Shown piece by piece: positions 39,960 through 48,705 of a DNA stretch of 64,000 bases. A program made the translations under genes and the position numbers. The stretch comes from Ureibacillus manganicus DSM 26584 (lineage in GTDB: Bacteria; Bacillota; Bacilli; Bacillales_A; Planococcaceae): positions 62,001 through 126,000 of the forward strand of contig NZ_JPVN01000004.1 in NCBI RefSeq assembly GCF_000772945.1. The letters run 5' to 3'. Position 1 is the first letter of the stretch, and every line of letters begins with the position of its first letter. Below the pieces are notes generated by a model. It did not search any database. It worked only from the letters and a program-made list of their open reading frames with translations, and was not told the DNA's origin.

Positions 39960-41291
39960 ATGTACATGAATAATGGTTATGGTTACCCATATTACTATGG
40001 TGGAAATGTTCCTGGTTACTATCCAGAGAATCAAGTTCCAAATAATTACTATGCACAAGTGAATCTTGTTCCAGTGAATTACTACGCGCAAGTGAATCAA
40101 CCTATGTATGTTCAACAAACTAGAAGACCAACTGTTCAGCAAGTGTTGCAAACACTTCGTTCCGAACATAATAATTTATATTCTCAAATGGAACGTGCAG
40201 GCGTCAGTAGACAATTGTCAGAGGCACTATTTTTCTTTGTTGTAAACTATACAATTAATCAAGCTAATCAAAATCAATCTGCTAGTCAAATTTATCGATT
40301 ATTCCAAAGAGAAACTCCTTGGGTGAACTTACTTATTGAGTCTTTAAATCTTCCTTTAAACACGATTGACCGTGTATTAACAAGAGTAATTGAGATTACG
40401 TTGAATGAAATGAAAAGAGGTCAACCTAGTCCTGGACCGGGGCCTAGGCCAGAGCCGATACCTGGTCAACAACCTGGTATTGGGTGGTCTGAGTGGGAGA
40501 ACCTTGGAGGCGTGTTAACAAGTGCTCCGACTGTTTCATCATGGCAAGCAAATCGTTTAGATGTGTTTGCTCGTGGAACAGATAATACGCTTTACCACAA
40601 GTGGTGGGATGGACGTTCATGGAGCGATTGGGAAAGTCTTGGTGGTGTGTTAACGAGCCCTCCTGGTGCAGTTTCTTGGGGACCAAACCGCATAGATGTA
40701 TTTGTAAGAGGTACAGACAATGCACTTTACCATAAATGGTGGGACGGTAGTAGATGGAATGATTGGGAGAACCTCGGTGGGGTATTAACGAGTGGTCCAG
40801 CGGCTTCTTCACGTCGTTCAAATCAATTAGATGTATTTGTTCGAGGGAATAATAATCGACTTTACCAAAAAACGTGGGACGGTTCGCGCTGGATTGATTG
40901 GGTTGACCTTGGTGGAAATCTAAACTCAGAACCTGCAGCTGTATCATGGGGTCCAAATCGAATTGATGTGTTTGCTAGAGGGCAAAACAACGATCTTATT
41001 CACAAATGGTGGGATGGTCGCAATTGGAGTGATTGGGAGAGCCTTGGCGGAACACTAACTAGCGCTCCAACTGTTTCATCAACTCGTGCAAACCGCCTCG
41101 AGGTATTTGTGAGAGGTACAGGTAACAGATTATATAGAAGAACTTGGAACGGTTCCCGCTGGAGTGATTGGGAAAACCTTGGTGGAAACCTAACAAGTGC
41201 TCCTGCAGCAGTTTCGTGGGGACCTAACCGTACGGATGTATTTGCAAGAGGACAAAATAATAATCTTTATCATATTTGGCAAGGGCGATAA
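39960..41291 (+). CDS. Tyr/Asn-rich protein with six-blade lectin-like (DUF346/PLL-type) repeats
   Basis: 443 aa from the ATG at 39960 (GGAGG 11 nt upstream); an upstream in-frame extension is not supported. Residues 1-50 are rich in Tyr, Asn, Gly and Pro; about 60-135 form a helical domain; PSPGPGPRPEPIPGQQPG is a linker. Then come six repeats of about 45 aa, each with a W-DWENLGG, a LDVFVRG and a LYHKWWDG segment, as in fucose-binding PLL-type beta-propellers. There is no signal peptide or membrane span, which would fit a spore-coat or cytosolic location. The ligand is unknown. Confidence 0.85.
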   Translation: MYMNNGYGYPYYYGGNVPGYYPENQVPNNYYAQVNLVPVNYYAQVNQPMYVQQTRRPTVQQVLQTLRSEHNNLYSQMERAGVSRQLSEALFFFVVNYTINQANQNQSASQIYRLFQRETPWVNLLIESLNLPLNTIDRVLTRVIEITLNEMKRGQPSPGPGPRPEPIPGQQPGIGWSEWENLGGVLTSAPTVSSWQANRLDVFARGTDNTLYHKWWDGRSWSDWESLGGVLTSPPGAVSWGPNRIDVFVRGTDNALYHKWWDGSRWNDWENLGGVLTSGPAASSRRSNQLDVFVRGNNNRLYQKTWDGSRWIDWVDLGGNLNSEPAAVSWGPNRIDVFARGQNNDLIHKWWDGRNWSDWESLGGTLTSAPTVSSTRANRLEVFVRGTGNRLYRRTWNGSRWSDWENLGGNLTSAPAAVSWGPNRTDVFARGQNNNLYHIWQGR

Positions 41292-41297
41292 AAAGAA

Positions 41298-41338
41298 AAA
41301 TCGTTATGGAGAGGTAAATTCTCCGTAACGATTTTTTC
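41298..41338 (+). terminator. terminator of the lectin-like gene
   Basis: A 14-bp stem AATCGTTATGGAGA / TCTCCGTAACGATT is followed by TTTTTT. The flanking A-run also makes it usable for the convergent chrA gene. Confidence 0.9.
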
Positions 41339-41344
41339 ATAAGT

Positions 41345-42532
41345 TTAGAAATTAATATATTGAAGGACAATCCCACTTACTACCCCAGTTAGTACAACAA
41401 CCCACGGTGGGCATTTCCAAAATTGAAGCATGCTAAATAAAACTGCTGCAAAAGCAAAATCTATTGGAAGGAAAACAGATGTCGTAAAGATTGGTTTATA
41501 AAATGCTGCTATCAAGATTCCTACCACTGCTGCATTAACACCAATAAACGCACCTTTAATTTTGTTGTTTTGTCGAAGTTGATTCCAAAATGGAAGTGCA
41601 CCAAATACAAGTAAAAATGCAGGTAAGAAAATTGCAAGAGTAGCAAGTAATCCACCAACCCATCCATTCATCACTGCACCTAGGTAAGCAGCAAATGTAA
41701 ATAGTGGACCAGGCACAGCTTGAGTTACACCATACCCCGCTAGAAATGCTTCCTCACTCACCCAACCTGATGGAACAAATTCGCTTTGTAGTAAAGGTAA
41801 TACAACATGCCCACCACCGAATACTAATGATCCTGCTCGATAAACACTATCAAACACTGCTACCCATTCTAACTTTGTGACTTCTCGTAAAATCGGTAGG
41901 GCAATTAATAAGCCAAAGAACAATGTAAGACAGATCGCCCCAAACCGTTTAGATATTGGGAAGTGCGTTGAAGGTTCCCCACTATCCTGATTTGAACGAT
42001 AAATGAAAAACCCTAAAACAGCCGCAAACAAGATAATTCCTATTTGTGAATATGCTGTCTCCCACAACAAAGCAACGGATAATCCGAAAAGAACAATAGC
42101 TTTTCTCGTTAAATCAGGGGCTAAATTTTTAGCCATTCCAAGCACAGCATGAGCGACAACCGCAACCGCTACTAGTTTTAACCCGTGTATCCAGCCAGCC
42201 TCACCTAAATTCAAACCATCTACTGCTAGGGCAAAGATGATTAAGGCTATAACAGATGGCATTGTAAATCCTAAGAAAGAGATAATCCCGCCTATGATTC
42301 CTCCACGAACCACGCCAATTCCAATTCCGACCTGGCTACTAGAAGGTCCAGGCAAAAATTGACAAAGCGCCACTAATTCAGTGTAACTTTTTTCATCGAT
42401 CCATTTTCGTCTCCGAACATATTCTTCGTGAAAATATCCAAGATGTGCAGTTGGTCCTCCAAAGGATGTCAAACCAAGTCTCGTAGATATAAACAAAATT
42501 TCAAAAAGTGTTTTTAGCGATAATTTTTTCAT
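41345..42532 (-). CDS. chrA: chromate transporter family protein
   Basis: 395-aa CHR-family permease with two homologous halves, each starting with the FxxxSRLGxTSFGGPxAHLG-type motif; it is clear in TRLGLTSFGGPTAHLGYFHE and, more diverged, in YRAGSLVFGGGHVVLPLLQS. About ten hydrophobic segments are seen. The start MKKLSLKTLFE at 42532 is set by GGAG 6 nt upstream; a TTG at 42544 lies on that site. Family members export chromate, but many have untested substrates, so that role is only likely. Confidence 0.9.
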   Translation of the reverse strand: MKKLSLKTLFEILFISTRLGLTSFGGPTAHLGYFHEEYVRRRKWIDEKSYTELVALCQFLPGPSSSQVGIGIGVVRGGIIGGIISFLGFTMPSVIALIIFALAVDGLNLGEAGWIHGLKLVAVAVVAHAVLGMAKNLAPDLTRKAIVLFGLSVALLWETAYSQIGIILFAAVLGFFIYRSNQDSGEPSTHFPISKRFGAICLTLFFGLLIALPILREVTKLEWVAVFDSVYRAGSLVFGGGHVVLPLLQSEFVPSGWVSEEAFLAGYGVTQAVPGPLFTFAAYLGAVMNGWVGGLLATLAIFLPAFLLVFGALPFWNQLRQNNKIKGAFIGVNAAVVGILIAAFYKPIFTTSVFLPIDFAFAAVLFSMLQFWKCPPWVVVLTGVVSGIVLQYINF

Positions 42533-42790
42533 ACTCATCTCCAACTATAAAAATTCATATTTCCCATGATAACAGACTGCTACTGCAAACAATAGTCAGT
42601 TTACAAAATCTTAATATAATTAAAAACAAGCTAAAAACCTCCATATTATGACAAGAGGCGTTCCCCTCTAGTGTATCAGTTCCATATCTTCAAATATATG
42701 GTACACTTAAAATGCGCTCCCTATTATAAGTTATTAAACTAGTAATAGATTGGAGATGCCTATAGATTAAAGCGTAAGGGGGGGAAATGT

Positions 42791-43057
42791 GTGAATCAGC
42801 ATTATAAAGAAGAACTTAACTTAGTTTTACAAGCATTGCTGGGTATATTTTTAACGGCTATTTTTGCTCATGTCATGTTTTTAACTCAAAGTGTATTCCC
42901 TTGGTACTCTGTTTTCGTCTTTGGTTTTGGTCTTGCAATAGTCGTATATTTATTGTTAAGGAAAAAAAGTATTGTGTTTGTTTCCTTTTTAATCCTTTTT
43001 ACATTCGTATACTCAATCGCTTACAATTTCGGAGTCCTTTTCCCACTTCATTCGTAG
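42791..43057 (+). CDS. 88-aa membrane protein, unknown
   Basis: Three hydrophobic segments (about residues 11-31, 36-55 and 60-82) follow a short charged N-terminus (MNQHYKEELN). The GTG start has a GGGGGGAAA site just upstream. It is monocistronic and ends before a strong terminator shared with the convergent tatA gene. No family is recognised. Confidence 0.65.
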   Translation: MNQHYKEELNLVLQALLGIFLTAIFAHVMFLTQSVFPWYSVFVFGFGLAIVVYLLLRKKSIVFVSFLILFTFVYSIAYNFGVLFPLHS

Positions 43058-43112
43058 GAACTGGATGACTTGTTAGTCTAAACGAAGAAAATAAAACCTA
43101 AGCATAATGCAA

Positions 43113-43152
43113 AATAGTGCCCTGAGTGTAGAAATCACTCGGCACTATTTTT
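43113..43152. terminator. terminator, copy 1 of a duplicated element
   Basis: The stem AATAGTGCC, GAGTG / CACTC, GGCACTATT with the loop TAGAAAT is followed by TTTTT on the plus strand and preceded by an A-run for minus-strand use. It matches 46887-46925 except for one extra C. Confidence 0.85.
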
Positions 43153-43174
43153 GCTTTCTTCTATTAAATTCTGT

Positions 43175-43393
43175 CTAGTTTATATTTGTAGTTTTCTCTT
43201 TATTCGTTTCCTTTGAATCCTCAATCTTAAAGTCATCCGCAACATCATCTACAATATTTTTTGTTGATGATTTAAATTCCCTCAACGTTTCACCAACCGC
43301 TCTTCCCAATTGAGGTAGTTTTTTAGGTCCAAAAATAATTAGAGCAATCACTAAAATAATAATTAACCCGGATATTCCTATATTCGGCATCAT
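43175..43393 (-). CDS. tatA: twin-arginine translocase subunit TatA
   Basis: 72-aa TatA/E protein. One membrane span ([15 protein letters not shown]) leads through the conserved [15 protein letters not shown] hinge into an amphipathic helix and a charged tail. AAGGGGGAA precedes the ATG. It is 32 nt downstream of tatC. TatA oligomers form the passage for folded proteins recognised by TatC. Confidence 0.96.
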   Translation of the reverse strand: MMPNIGISGLIIILVIALIIFGPKKLPQLGRAVGETLREFKSSTKNIVDDVADDFKIEDSKETNKEKTTNIN

Positions 43394-43425
43394 ATTTCCC
43401 CCTTATTTATATTAAAAGTACTTTG

Positions 43426-44184
43426 TTACCCATTATGATTAACAACTTCTTTATTCATTTCTTTTGCTTGTTGCCTTTTCACAGACCAGCTAGAAACTAA
43501 AATACTAATCTCAAACAATGATAATAAAGGAATAATAATTAAAAAGTCCGAGATAAAATCAGGCGGTGATATGGAAACACCTACGACAATTAAGATGAAA
43601 TATGCAACTTTTCTCATTTTCCGAAGTTTTGTAGGATTAACAATTCCTAGATTTGTTAAAAACAAAATAACAACCGGTAATTCAAATACAACTCCTATAG
43701 GAATCGTTAAATTAAATAACAGTGTGAAATATTGATTAATCCCATAAGTCTCAGTTGCGCCAATAGATGTATTAATCGAGGATAAAAAATCTAGCATCAG
43801 TGGAAATAGAATGAAGTAGCTAAATCCTAAACCTGTTAGAAACAACAAAAATGAAACTGGAACAAAGGCTATCGTATTTTTAGCTTCTTGATCTGTTAGA
43901 CCCGGTTTAACAAAAAGCCAGATTTGAAGTAATGCAACCGGTAATGTGAAAAGAAGCGCCAGGATAAAAGCACATTTCAAGTAAATCAGGATACCATCTG
44001 TGTAGCCGAACAAATTCCAATCAACACCCATAGCAGATGGCTGTTCCTTTAATATATTTAATAGAGTAGGAGCCCACCAAAATCCAACTGCAATTGCAAT
44101 GGTAAATGTAATAGCAACAATAATTAATCTCTTTCTTAATTCCTCAAGATGTTCAATAACTGTTTGGTCCTGCTTTTGCCTCAT
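43426..44184 (-). CDS. tatC: twin-arginine translocase subunit TatC
   Basis: 252-aa receptor for twin-arginine signals, with six membrane spans. The N-terminal cytoplasmic motif VIEHLEELRKRLI contains the conserved Glu that binds the RR motif, and KRMRKVAYF-type and SPPDFISDFLII segments follow. First gene of tatC-tatA, divergent from a gene whose product bears a Tat signal, as in the dedicated B. subtilis TatAd-Cd and TatAy-Cy systems. Confidence 0.96.
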   Translation of the reverse strand: MRQKQDQTVIEHLEELRKRLIIVAITFTIAIAVGFWWAPTLLNILKEQPSAMGVDWNLFGYTDGILIYLKCAFILALLFTLPVALLQIWLFVKPGLTDQEAKNTIAFVPVSFLLFLTGLGFSYFILFPLMLDFLSSINTSIGATETYGINQYFTLLFNLTIPIGVVFELPVVILFLTNLGIVNPTKLRKMRKVAYFILIVVGVSISPPDFISDFLIIIPLLSLFEISILVSSWSVKRQQAKEMNKEVVNHNG

Positions 44185-44320
44185 TTTCTATCACCCACTT
44201 TAAGTAAATAGGATTATCAAACTCCTAAAAAAATGAAATATATTATACTCCATTAAATGAATGAAAGCGCTTTTATATTCATACATTGATAAAAATTTTA
44301 CAAAGTGTTTTTTGACATGT

Positions 44321-45127
44321 ATGTCTGAAGAACAAAAAAAGGATCCAATTTTAGAGAAACCTACAAGTAGAAGGGAATTCCTCAAAAACTCTGGTTTAAC
44401 AGTTGGGGGTCTAGTTCTGGGGGGAGCTTTAGGGGGGACTTTTTTAAGTAAAACGGAAACGGTTACAAAAGAAGTTGAAGTACAAGTACCTGTAGAGGTT
44501 GAGGTGGAAGTACCAGCGGCGGGTGGAGAAACTCACTCTCACGAAACGCATGTAACTCATAACTACTCTGATGCCCTTCTATTCTTTACTAGATTAGAAG
44601 ACTTTCTTGCATTAAGTGCTGCAACGGAGGTCATTTACCCAGAGGATGAACATGGACCTGGAGCCATTAAACTAGGTGCTCCATTTTATATTGATAAACA
44701 ACTCGCTTCGCCTTGGGGAAGAAATACAGATGATTATATGGTTAGACCGTTTAAACCAGGCGAGTCACCTTTAACAAGAGGTGAAATTGTTTTACAAGGT
44801 GTTCGAAAAATTAATGAAACTGCACAAAGTAAACATCAAAAATTATTTAAAGACTTAACAGAAGAAGAACAAATTGCGATATTAAAAGAATTTGAAGCTG
44901 GTAATGTTCCCCTGGAATTAACAACATCTGCAGCATTCTTTGGATTACTTCGCACTTTAACCATTGAAGGATGTTTCTGTGATCCGGTGCATGGTGGAAA
45001 CAAAAACATGGAAGGTTGGATAATGGCAGAGTTTCCAGGTGCGATTATGTCCCATATTGATGTAATTGAGAAAAAAGAATTTGTTGTGAAAAAACCACAA
45101 AGTTTAAGTAACCATATTCATATATGA
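44321..45127 (+). CDS. gluconate 2-dehydrogenase subunit 3 family protein with Tat signal
   Basis: 268-aa small subunit from the ATG at 44321 (an upstream in-frame ATG at 44261 adds 20 residues; neither has a strong ribosome site). The Tat signal is TSRREFLKNSGLTVGGLVLG (residues 16-35). A Val/Glu-rich stalk and a His-rich segment (HSHETHVTH) follow, then the subunit-3 domain (VIYPEDEHGPGAIKLGAPFY, about 110). It probably carries the GMC partner across the membrane folded. The partner gene follows after 14 nt. Confidence 0.88.
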   Translation: MSEEQKKDPILEKPTSRREFLKNSGLTVGGLVLGGALGGTFLSKTETVTKEVEVQVPVEVEVEVPAAGGETHSHETHVTHNYSDALLFFTRLEDFLALSAATEVIYPEDEHGPGAIKLGAPFYIDKQLASPWGRNTDDYMVRPFKPGESPLTRGEIVLQGVRKINETAQSKHQKLFKDLTEEEQIAILKEFEAGNVPLELTTSAAFFGLLRTLTIEGCFCDPVHGGNKNMEGWIMAEFPGAIMSHIDVIEKKEFVVKKPQSLSNHIHI

Positions 45128-45141
45128 TTAGGAGGTAAAGA

Positions 45142-46881
45142 ATGGCTAATAAACTGCCAAAAGTAGACGTTGTAACAATTGGTGTTGGTTGGATGGGCGG
45201 AATAGTTGCATCTGAACTAACAAAAGCTGGTTTTAATGTTGTAGGTCTTGATAAAGGTAAAGAAAAAAATATTAAAGATTATCAGTTAACACATGATCAA
45301 ATTCGTTATCCAAATAGAGGAGAAGGTTTAGAGAAATTAACATCTGAAAGTTATACGTATCGAAACACATTAAACCAAGAAGCAAGGCCTATTCGTGATA
45401 AAACACGTGCTGTGATTGGAGAAGGGATAGGCGGTGGAGGTAGTCATTGGGGAGCTCAAACACACCGTTATTATCCATATGATTTTGAAATTCGAACTAA
45501 AACAATTGAAAGATATGGTGAAGAAAAAATTCCAGAAAACATGACAATTCAGGACTGGGGAATTGTGTATGATGAATTAGAACCGTATTTCGATAAGTTT
45601 GAAAAAATGGCTGGCATTTCTGGAGAACCTGATCCAAATTATCCTGACCGCTCAAATCCATACCCGAATCCACCATTGAAGAAAAATGAAGGATTAAGAA
45701 TTTTCGAAGCCGCAACGAAAAAGTTAGGATACAAACCATTTATGATACCAACTGGTACAGTTTCGCAAACGTATACAAATCCAGATGGAGAGCAATTAAA
45801 TGCCTGTCAATATTGCGCATTCTGTGGGAGTAACTATTGTGAGTACGGGGCAAAGGCGGATCCTGTATTAACGGTAATACCTACCGCACAAAAAACTGGG
45901 AAGTTTGACCTCCGTACACATGCGAAAGTAACACGTATTTTGCATAGTGATGGAAAAGCTACTGGGGTTATTTATGTTGATACACGTACAGGTGAAGAAT
46001 TTGAACAACCAGCTGATTTAGTTGTGTTATCGAGTTATGTATTTAATAATACAAGATTACTTTTGTTATCAGGGATCGGAGAACCGTATAATCCAGTAAC
46101 TGGAACTGGTGTGATTGGAAAGAACTTTACAGACCACCATGGAATTACGATTAGTTATGGATTATTTGACGAAATGAAATTCAATAATTATGCAGCAACA
46201 GGAGCTTATGGGATGGCAGTAACAGAGTTTACAGGAGACTTATTTGACCATACCAATTTAAATTTTTTGCATGGGGGACAAATTGAACAACGTGTAGTAG
46301 GTCCGAATCCAATGGGGACAATCACACCTCCTGGTACACCAGGTTGGGGTAAAGAATATAAGAAAATATCCTTATTTTATACTTATCGTGGACTAATGTT
46401 ATTCAGTCAAAAAGCAACATTACCATACAAAGATTATTATTTAGATTTAGATCCAACTTACAAAGACGAAAGCGGAGATCCGTTAATTCGCATGACATGG
46501 GATTATTCTGATAATGATCGTGAAATTCATAAATTCATTCAAGAAAAACATGTAGAAATATTAAAAGAAATGGGAGCCACTCATATACTACCATTCCCTA
46601 TGGCTGAACATTTCACTGGTGGTCTTTCATTCCAACATAACGCGGGTGGTGTCATTATGGGAAGTGATCCTAATACATCTGCTGTAAATAAATACTTACA
46701 ATTGTGGGATATGGATAATTTATTTGTATGTGGTGCAAGTGCATTCCCACACTTTAGCTGCACTAATCCTACAACAACTGCTGCTGCATTAACATATCAC
46801 GCAGTAGAAGGAATGATCAAATACTTAAAAGAAGGCGGCGGCTTATTAGTTCAAGCCAAAAAAGACAAAACTTTAGCATAA
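45142..46881 (+). CDS. GMC-family FAD dehydrogenase (gluconate 2-dehydrogenase large-subunit type)
   Basis: 579-aa flavoprotein with the FAD-binding GVGWMGGIVASELTKAGF (residues 14-31), the GGGGSHWGAQ flavin segment (about 98), and a C-terminal GMC domain with SFQHNAGGVIMGSDP and CTNPTTTAAAL. A cysteine cluster C222-x2-C225-x2-C228-x4-C233 could bind an Fe-S cluster. There is no signal peptide, so export with subunit 3 through Tat is inferred. The cytochrome c subunit usual in such complexes is not encoded here. The substrate is probably a sugar acid or polyol. AGGAGG precedes the ATG. Confidence 0.9.
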   Translation: MANKLPKVDVVTIGVGWMGGIVASELTKAGFNVVGLDKGKEKNIKDYQLTHDQIRYPNRGEGLEKLTSESYTYRNTLNQEARPIRDKTRAVIGEGIGGGGSHWGAQTHRYYPYDFEIRTKTIERYGEEKIPENMTIQDWGIVYDELEPYFDKFEKMAGISGEPDPNYPDRSNPYPNPPLKKNEGLRIFEAATKKLGYKPFMIPTGTVSQTYTNPDGEQLNACQYCAFCGSNYCEYGAKADPVLTVIPTAQKTGKFDLRTHAKVTRILHSDGKATGVIYVDTRTGEEFEQPADLVVLSSYVFNNTRLLLLSGIGEPYNPVTGTGVIGKNFTDHHGITISYGLFDEMKFNNYAATGAYGMAVTEFTGDLFDHTNLNFLHGGQIEQRVVGPNPMGTITPPGTPGWGKEYKKISLFYTYRGLMLFSQKATLPYKDYYLDLDPTYKDESGDPLIRMTWDYSDNDREIHKFIQEKHVEILKEMGATHILPFPMAEHFTGGLSFQHNAGGVIMGSDPNTSAVNKYLQLWDMDNLFVCGASAFPHFSCTNPTTTAAALTYHAVEGMIKYLKEGGGLLVQAKKDKTLA

Positions 46882-46886
46882 CGATT

Positions 46887-46925
46887 AATAGTGCCTGAGT
46901 GTAGAAATCACTCGGCACTATTTTT
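46887..46925 (+). terminator. terminator, copy 2 of a duplicated element
   Basis: It has the same stem, loop and T-tail as 43113-43152, differing by one missing C. It lies 6 nt past the GMC gene stop and ends that operon. Confidence 0.88.
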
Positions 46926-47182
46926 ATTGTTTTAGAATATGTACAGGGTAAAAAGGAAAAGATGAGGACATTAATAACAATGAGGTTGTATATAATTTTT
47001 TGATTTTTCGTATTATCAGAATTTTACGATTTTATAATTGAAATTTGAATATAAAGAACTTAAAATTTCGTTAATATTTCATTTTAATATAAAAATTTAG
47101 ATAGCATACTAATAAGTATTTGACCTTTAGCGCTTTAAAGTATAGAATCGTTACATATTTCAATTAGAATAGGTGTTTTAAT
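46926..47182. other. AT-rich promoter region of the APC permease gene
   Basis: No ORF or structured element is seen apart from the terminator at its left end. It must hold the permease promoter. Confidence 0.4.
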
Positions 47183-48565
47183 TTGAGTAATTTATTTAGG
47201 AAAAAGGATGTTTCTCAATTATTAAATGGCAATACAGAAAGATTGCCTCAAACATTAAGTGGGTTTGATTTAGTGATGCTTGGTGTCGGTGCAATTGTCG
47301 GAACAGGAATTTTCATACTTCCTGGGACTGTTGCTGCGACTCATTCGGGTCCTGCCATTGTCATCTCATTTATCATCGCTGCCATTGTTTGTGCGCTTGC
47401 AGCTATGTGTTATTCAGAATTTTCTTCAACCATTCCAGTAACTGGTAGCGCCTACACTTATGGTTATATCATATTTGGAGAAATCATTGCTTGGTTAGTT
47501 GGCTGGGCATTGGTCCTTGAATATGGACTTGCCTCTGCTTCTGTTGCAACAGGATGGTCTGCTTATTTTGTAAACTTATTAGAAGGCTTAAATATATTTA
47601 TTCCTGAAATGTTTACAGGTCCGTTTGATCCTGAAAATGGGACATTTATCAATCTACCAGCAGTTATTATCGTACTAGCCATTGCGTTTTTACTAACGCG
47701 TGGTATCCAGGAATCTACAAAAATTAATAAAATTATGGTTTTCGTAAAAGTTGGTGTCATCCTGCTGTTTGTTTTAGTAGGTATGTTTTATGTTAAACCT
47801 GAGAATTGGCAACCTTTCATGCCCTTTGGAATTGAAGGTGTTTTAAGTGGAGCAGCCTTAGTATTCTTTGCTTTCCTAGGCTTTGATGCTGTATCATCTG
47901 CTGCTGAAGAAGTAAAAAATCCACAACGCAATATGCCCATTGGTATTATTGGTTCATTATTTATTTGTACACTTCTTTATGTAGCAGTCTCTCTTGTATT
48001 AACAGGTATTGTTTCCTATACACAGTTAAATGTGACGGATTCAGTTAGCTATGCTTTACAGTTGGTCAACCAAAACTGGATTTCCGGTATAATTTCTATT
48101 GGAGCAGTCACTGGGATGATGACAGTAATTCTCGTTATGATTTTCGGGGGGACAAGACTTTTATATGCTCTAGGTCGCGATGGACTATTACCTAAAATCA
48201 TGACTCAATTAGATCAAAAGCATAAGACACCAGTTAAGAACACTTGGATTTTTGCAATACTTATTGCTTTTTGTGCAGGTTTTATTCCATTAGGTACTTT
48301 AGCAGAACTTGTTAATATGGGAACATTGATTGCATTTATCATCGTATCTATTGGTGTAATTTTCTTAAGAAAAAATAAAAATATGCCTACTAGTGGCTTT
48401 AAGGTGCCACTATTCCCTGTCATTCCAATCCTATCGTTTGGAGCATGTGTTTTCTTAATTTTGCAATTGGCTATTAGCACATGGATTGCGTGTGGAATAT
48501 GGTTTTTAATTGGTCTTGTATTGTATTTTGTGTACGGTAAGCGCCATAGTACTATGAATGAATAA
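47183..48565 (+). CDS. APC-family amino acid permease (CAT/YfnA-like)
   Basis: 460-aa transporter with about 12 membrane spans. The first-span motif GVGAIVGTGIFILPG (about 35-49) binds the amino acid backbone in the family, and AFLGFDAVSSAAEEVKNPQR is the cationic-amino-acid-transporter signature (about 230). The TTG start has AGGTG 7 nt upstream. It has its own terminator. The substrate (cationic, branched or other amino acid) cannot be read from sequence. Confidence 0.93.
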   Translation: MSNLFRKKDVSQLLNGNTERLPQTLSGFDLVMLGVGAIVGTGIFILPGTVAATHSGPAIVISFIIAAIVCALAAMCYSEFSSTIPVTGSAYTYGYIIFGEIIAWLVGWALVLEYGLASASVATGWSAYFVNLLEGLNIFIPEMFTGPFDPENGTFINLPAVIIVLAIAFLLTRGIQESTKINKIMVFVKVGVILLFVLVGMFYVKPENWQPFMPFGIEGVLSGAALVFFAFLGFDAVSSAAEEVKNPQRNMPIGIIGSLFICTLLYVAVSLVLTGIVSYTQLNVTDSVSYALQLVNQNWISGIISIGAVTGMMTVILVMIFGGTRLLYALGRDGLLPKIMTQLDQKHKTPVKNTWIFAILIAFCAGFIPLGTLAELVNMGTLIAFIIVSIGVIFLRKNKNMPTSGFKVPLFPVIPILSFGACVFLILQLAISTWIACGIWFLIGLVLYFVYGKRHSTMNE

Positions 48566-48576
48566 TTTTTGTAAAT

Positions 48577-48613
48577 CTCTCATTGGTTAATAAAACCGAT
48601 GGGGGATTTTTTA
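48577..48613 (+). terminator. terminator of the APC permease gene
   Basis: A 15-bp stem with several G-U pairs (AATCTCTCATTGGTT with AACCGATGGGGGATT) is followed by TTTTT. Confidence 0.9.
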
Positions 48614-48705
48614 TTATAAAATAGTCTCTTTCCTTATGTCCGGAATGTTACAATACTAATTGCAGAAAGATTCAGAAATCAAAATAGAAATAAGGAGCAA
48701 TTTTT

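Noticed and set aside
40444-40956. 170-aa minus-strand ORF opposite the lectin repeats
   Set aside because: It lies wholly inside the repeat-coding gene and is itself periodic; no ribosome site or family match is evident.
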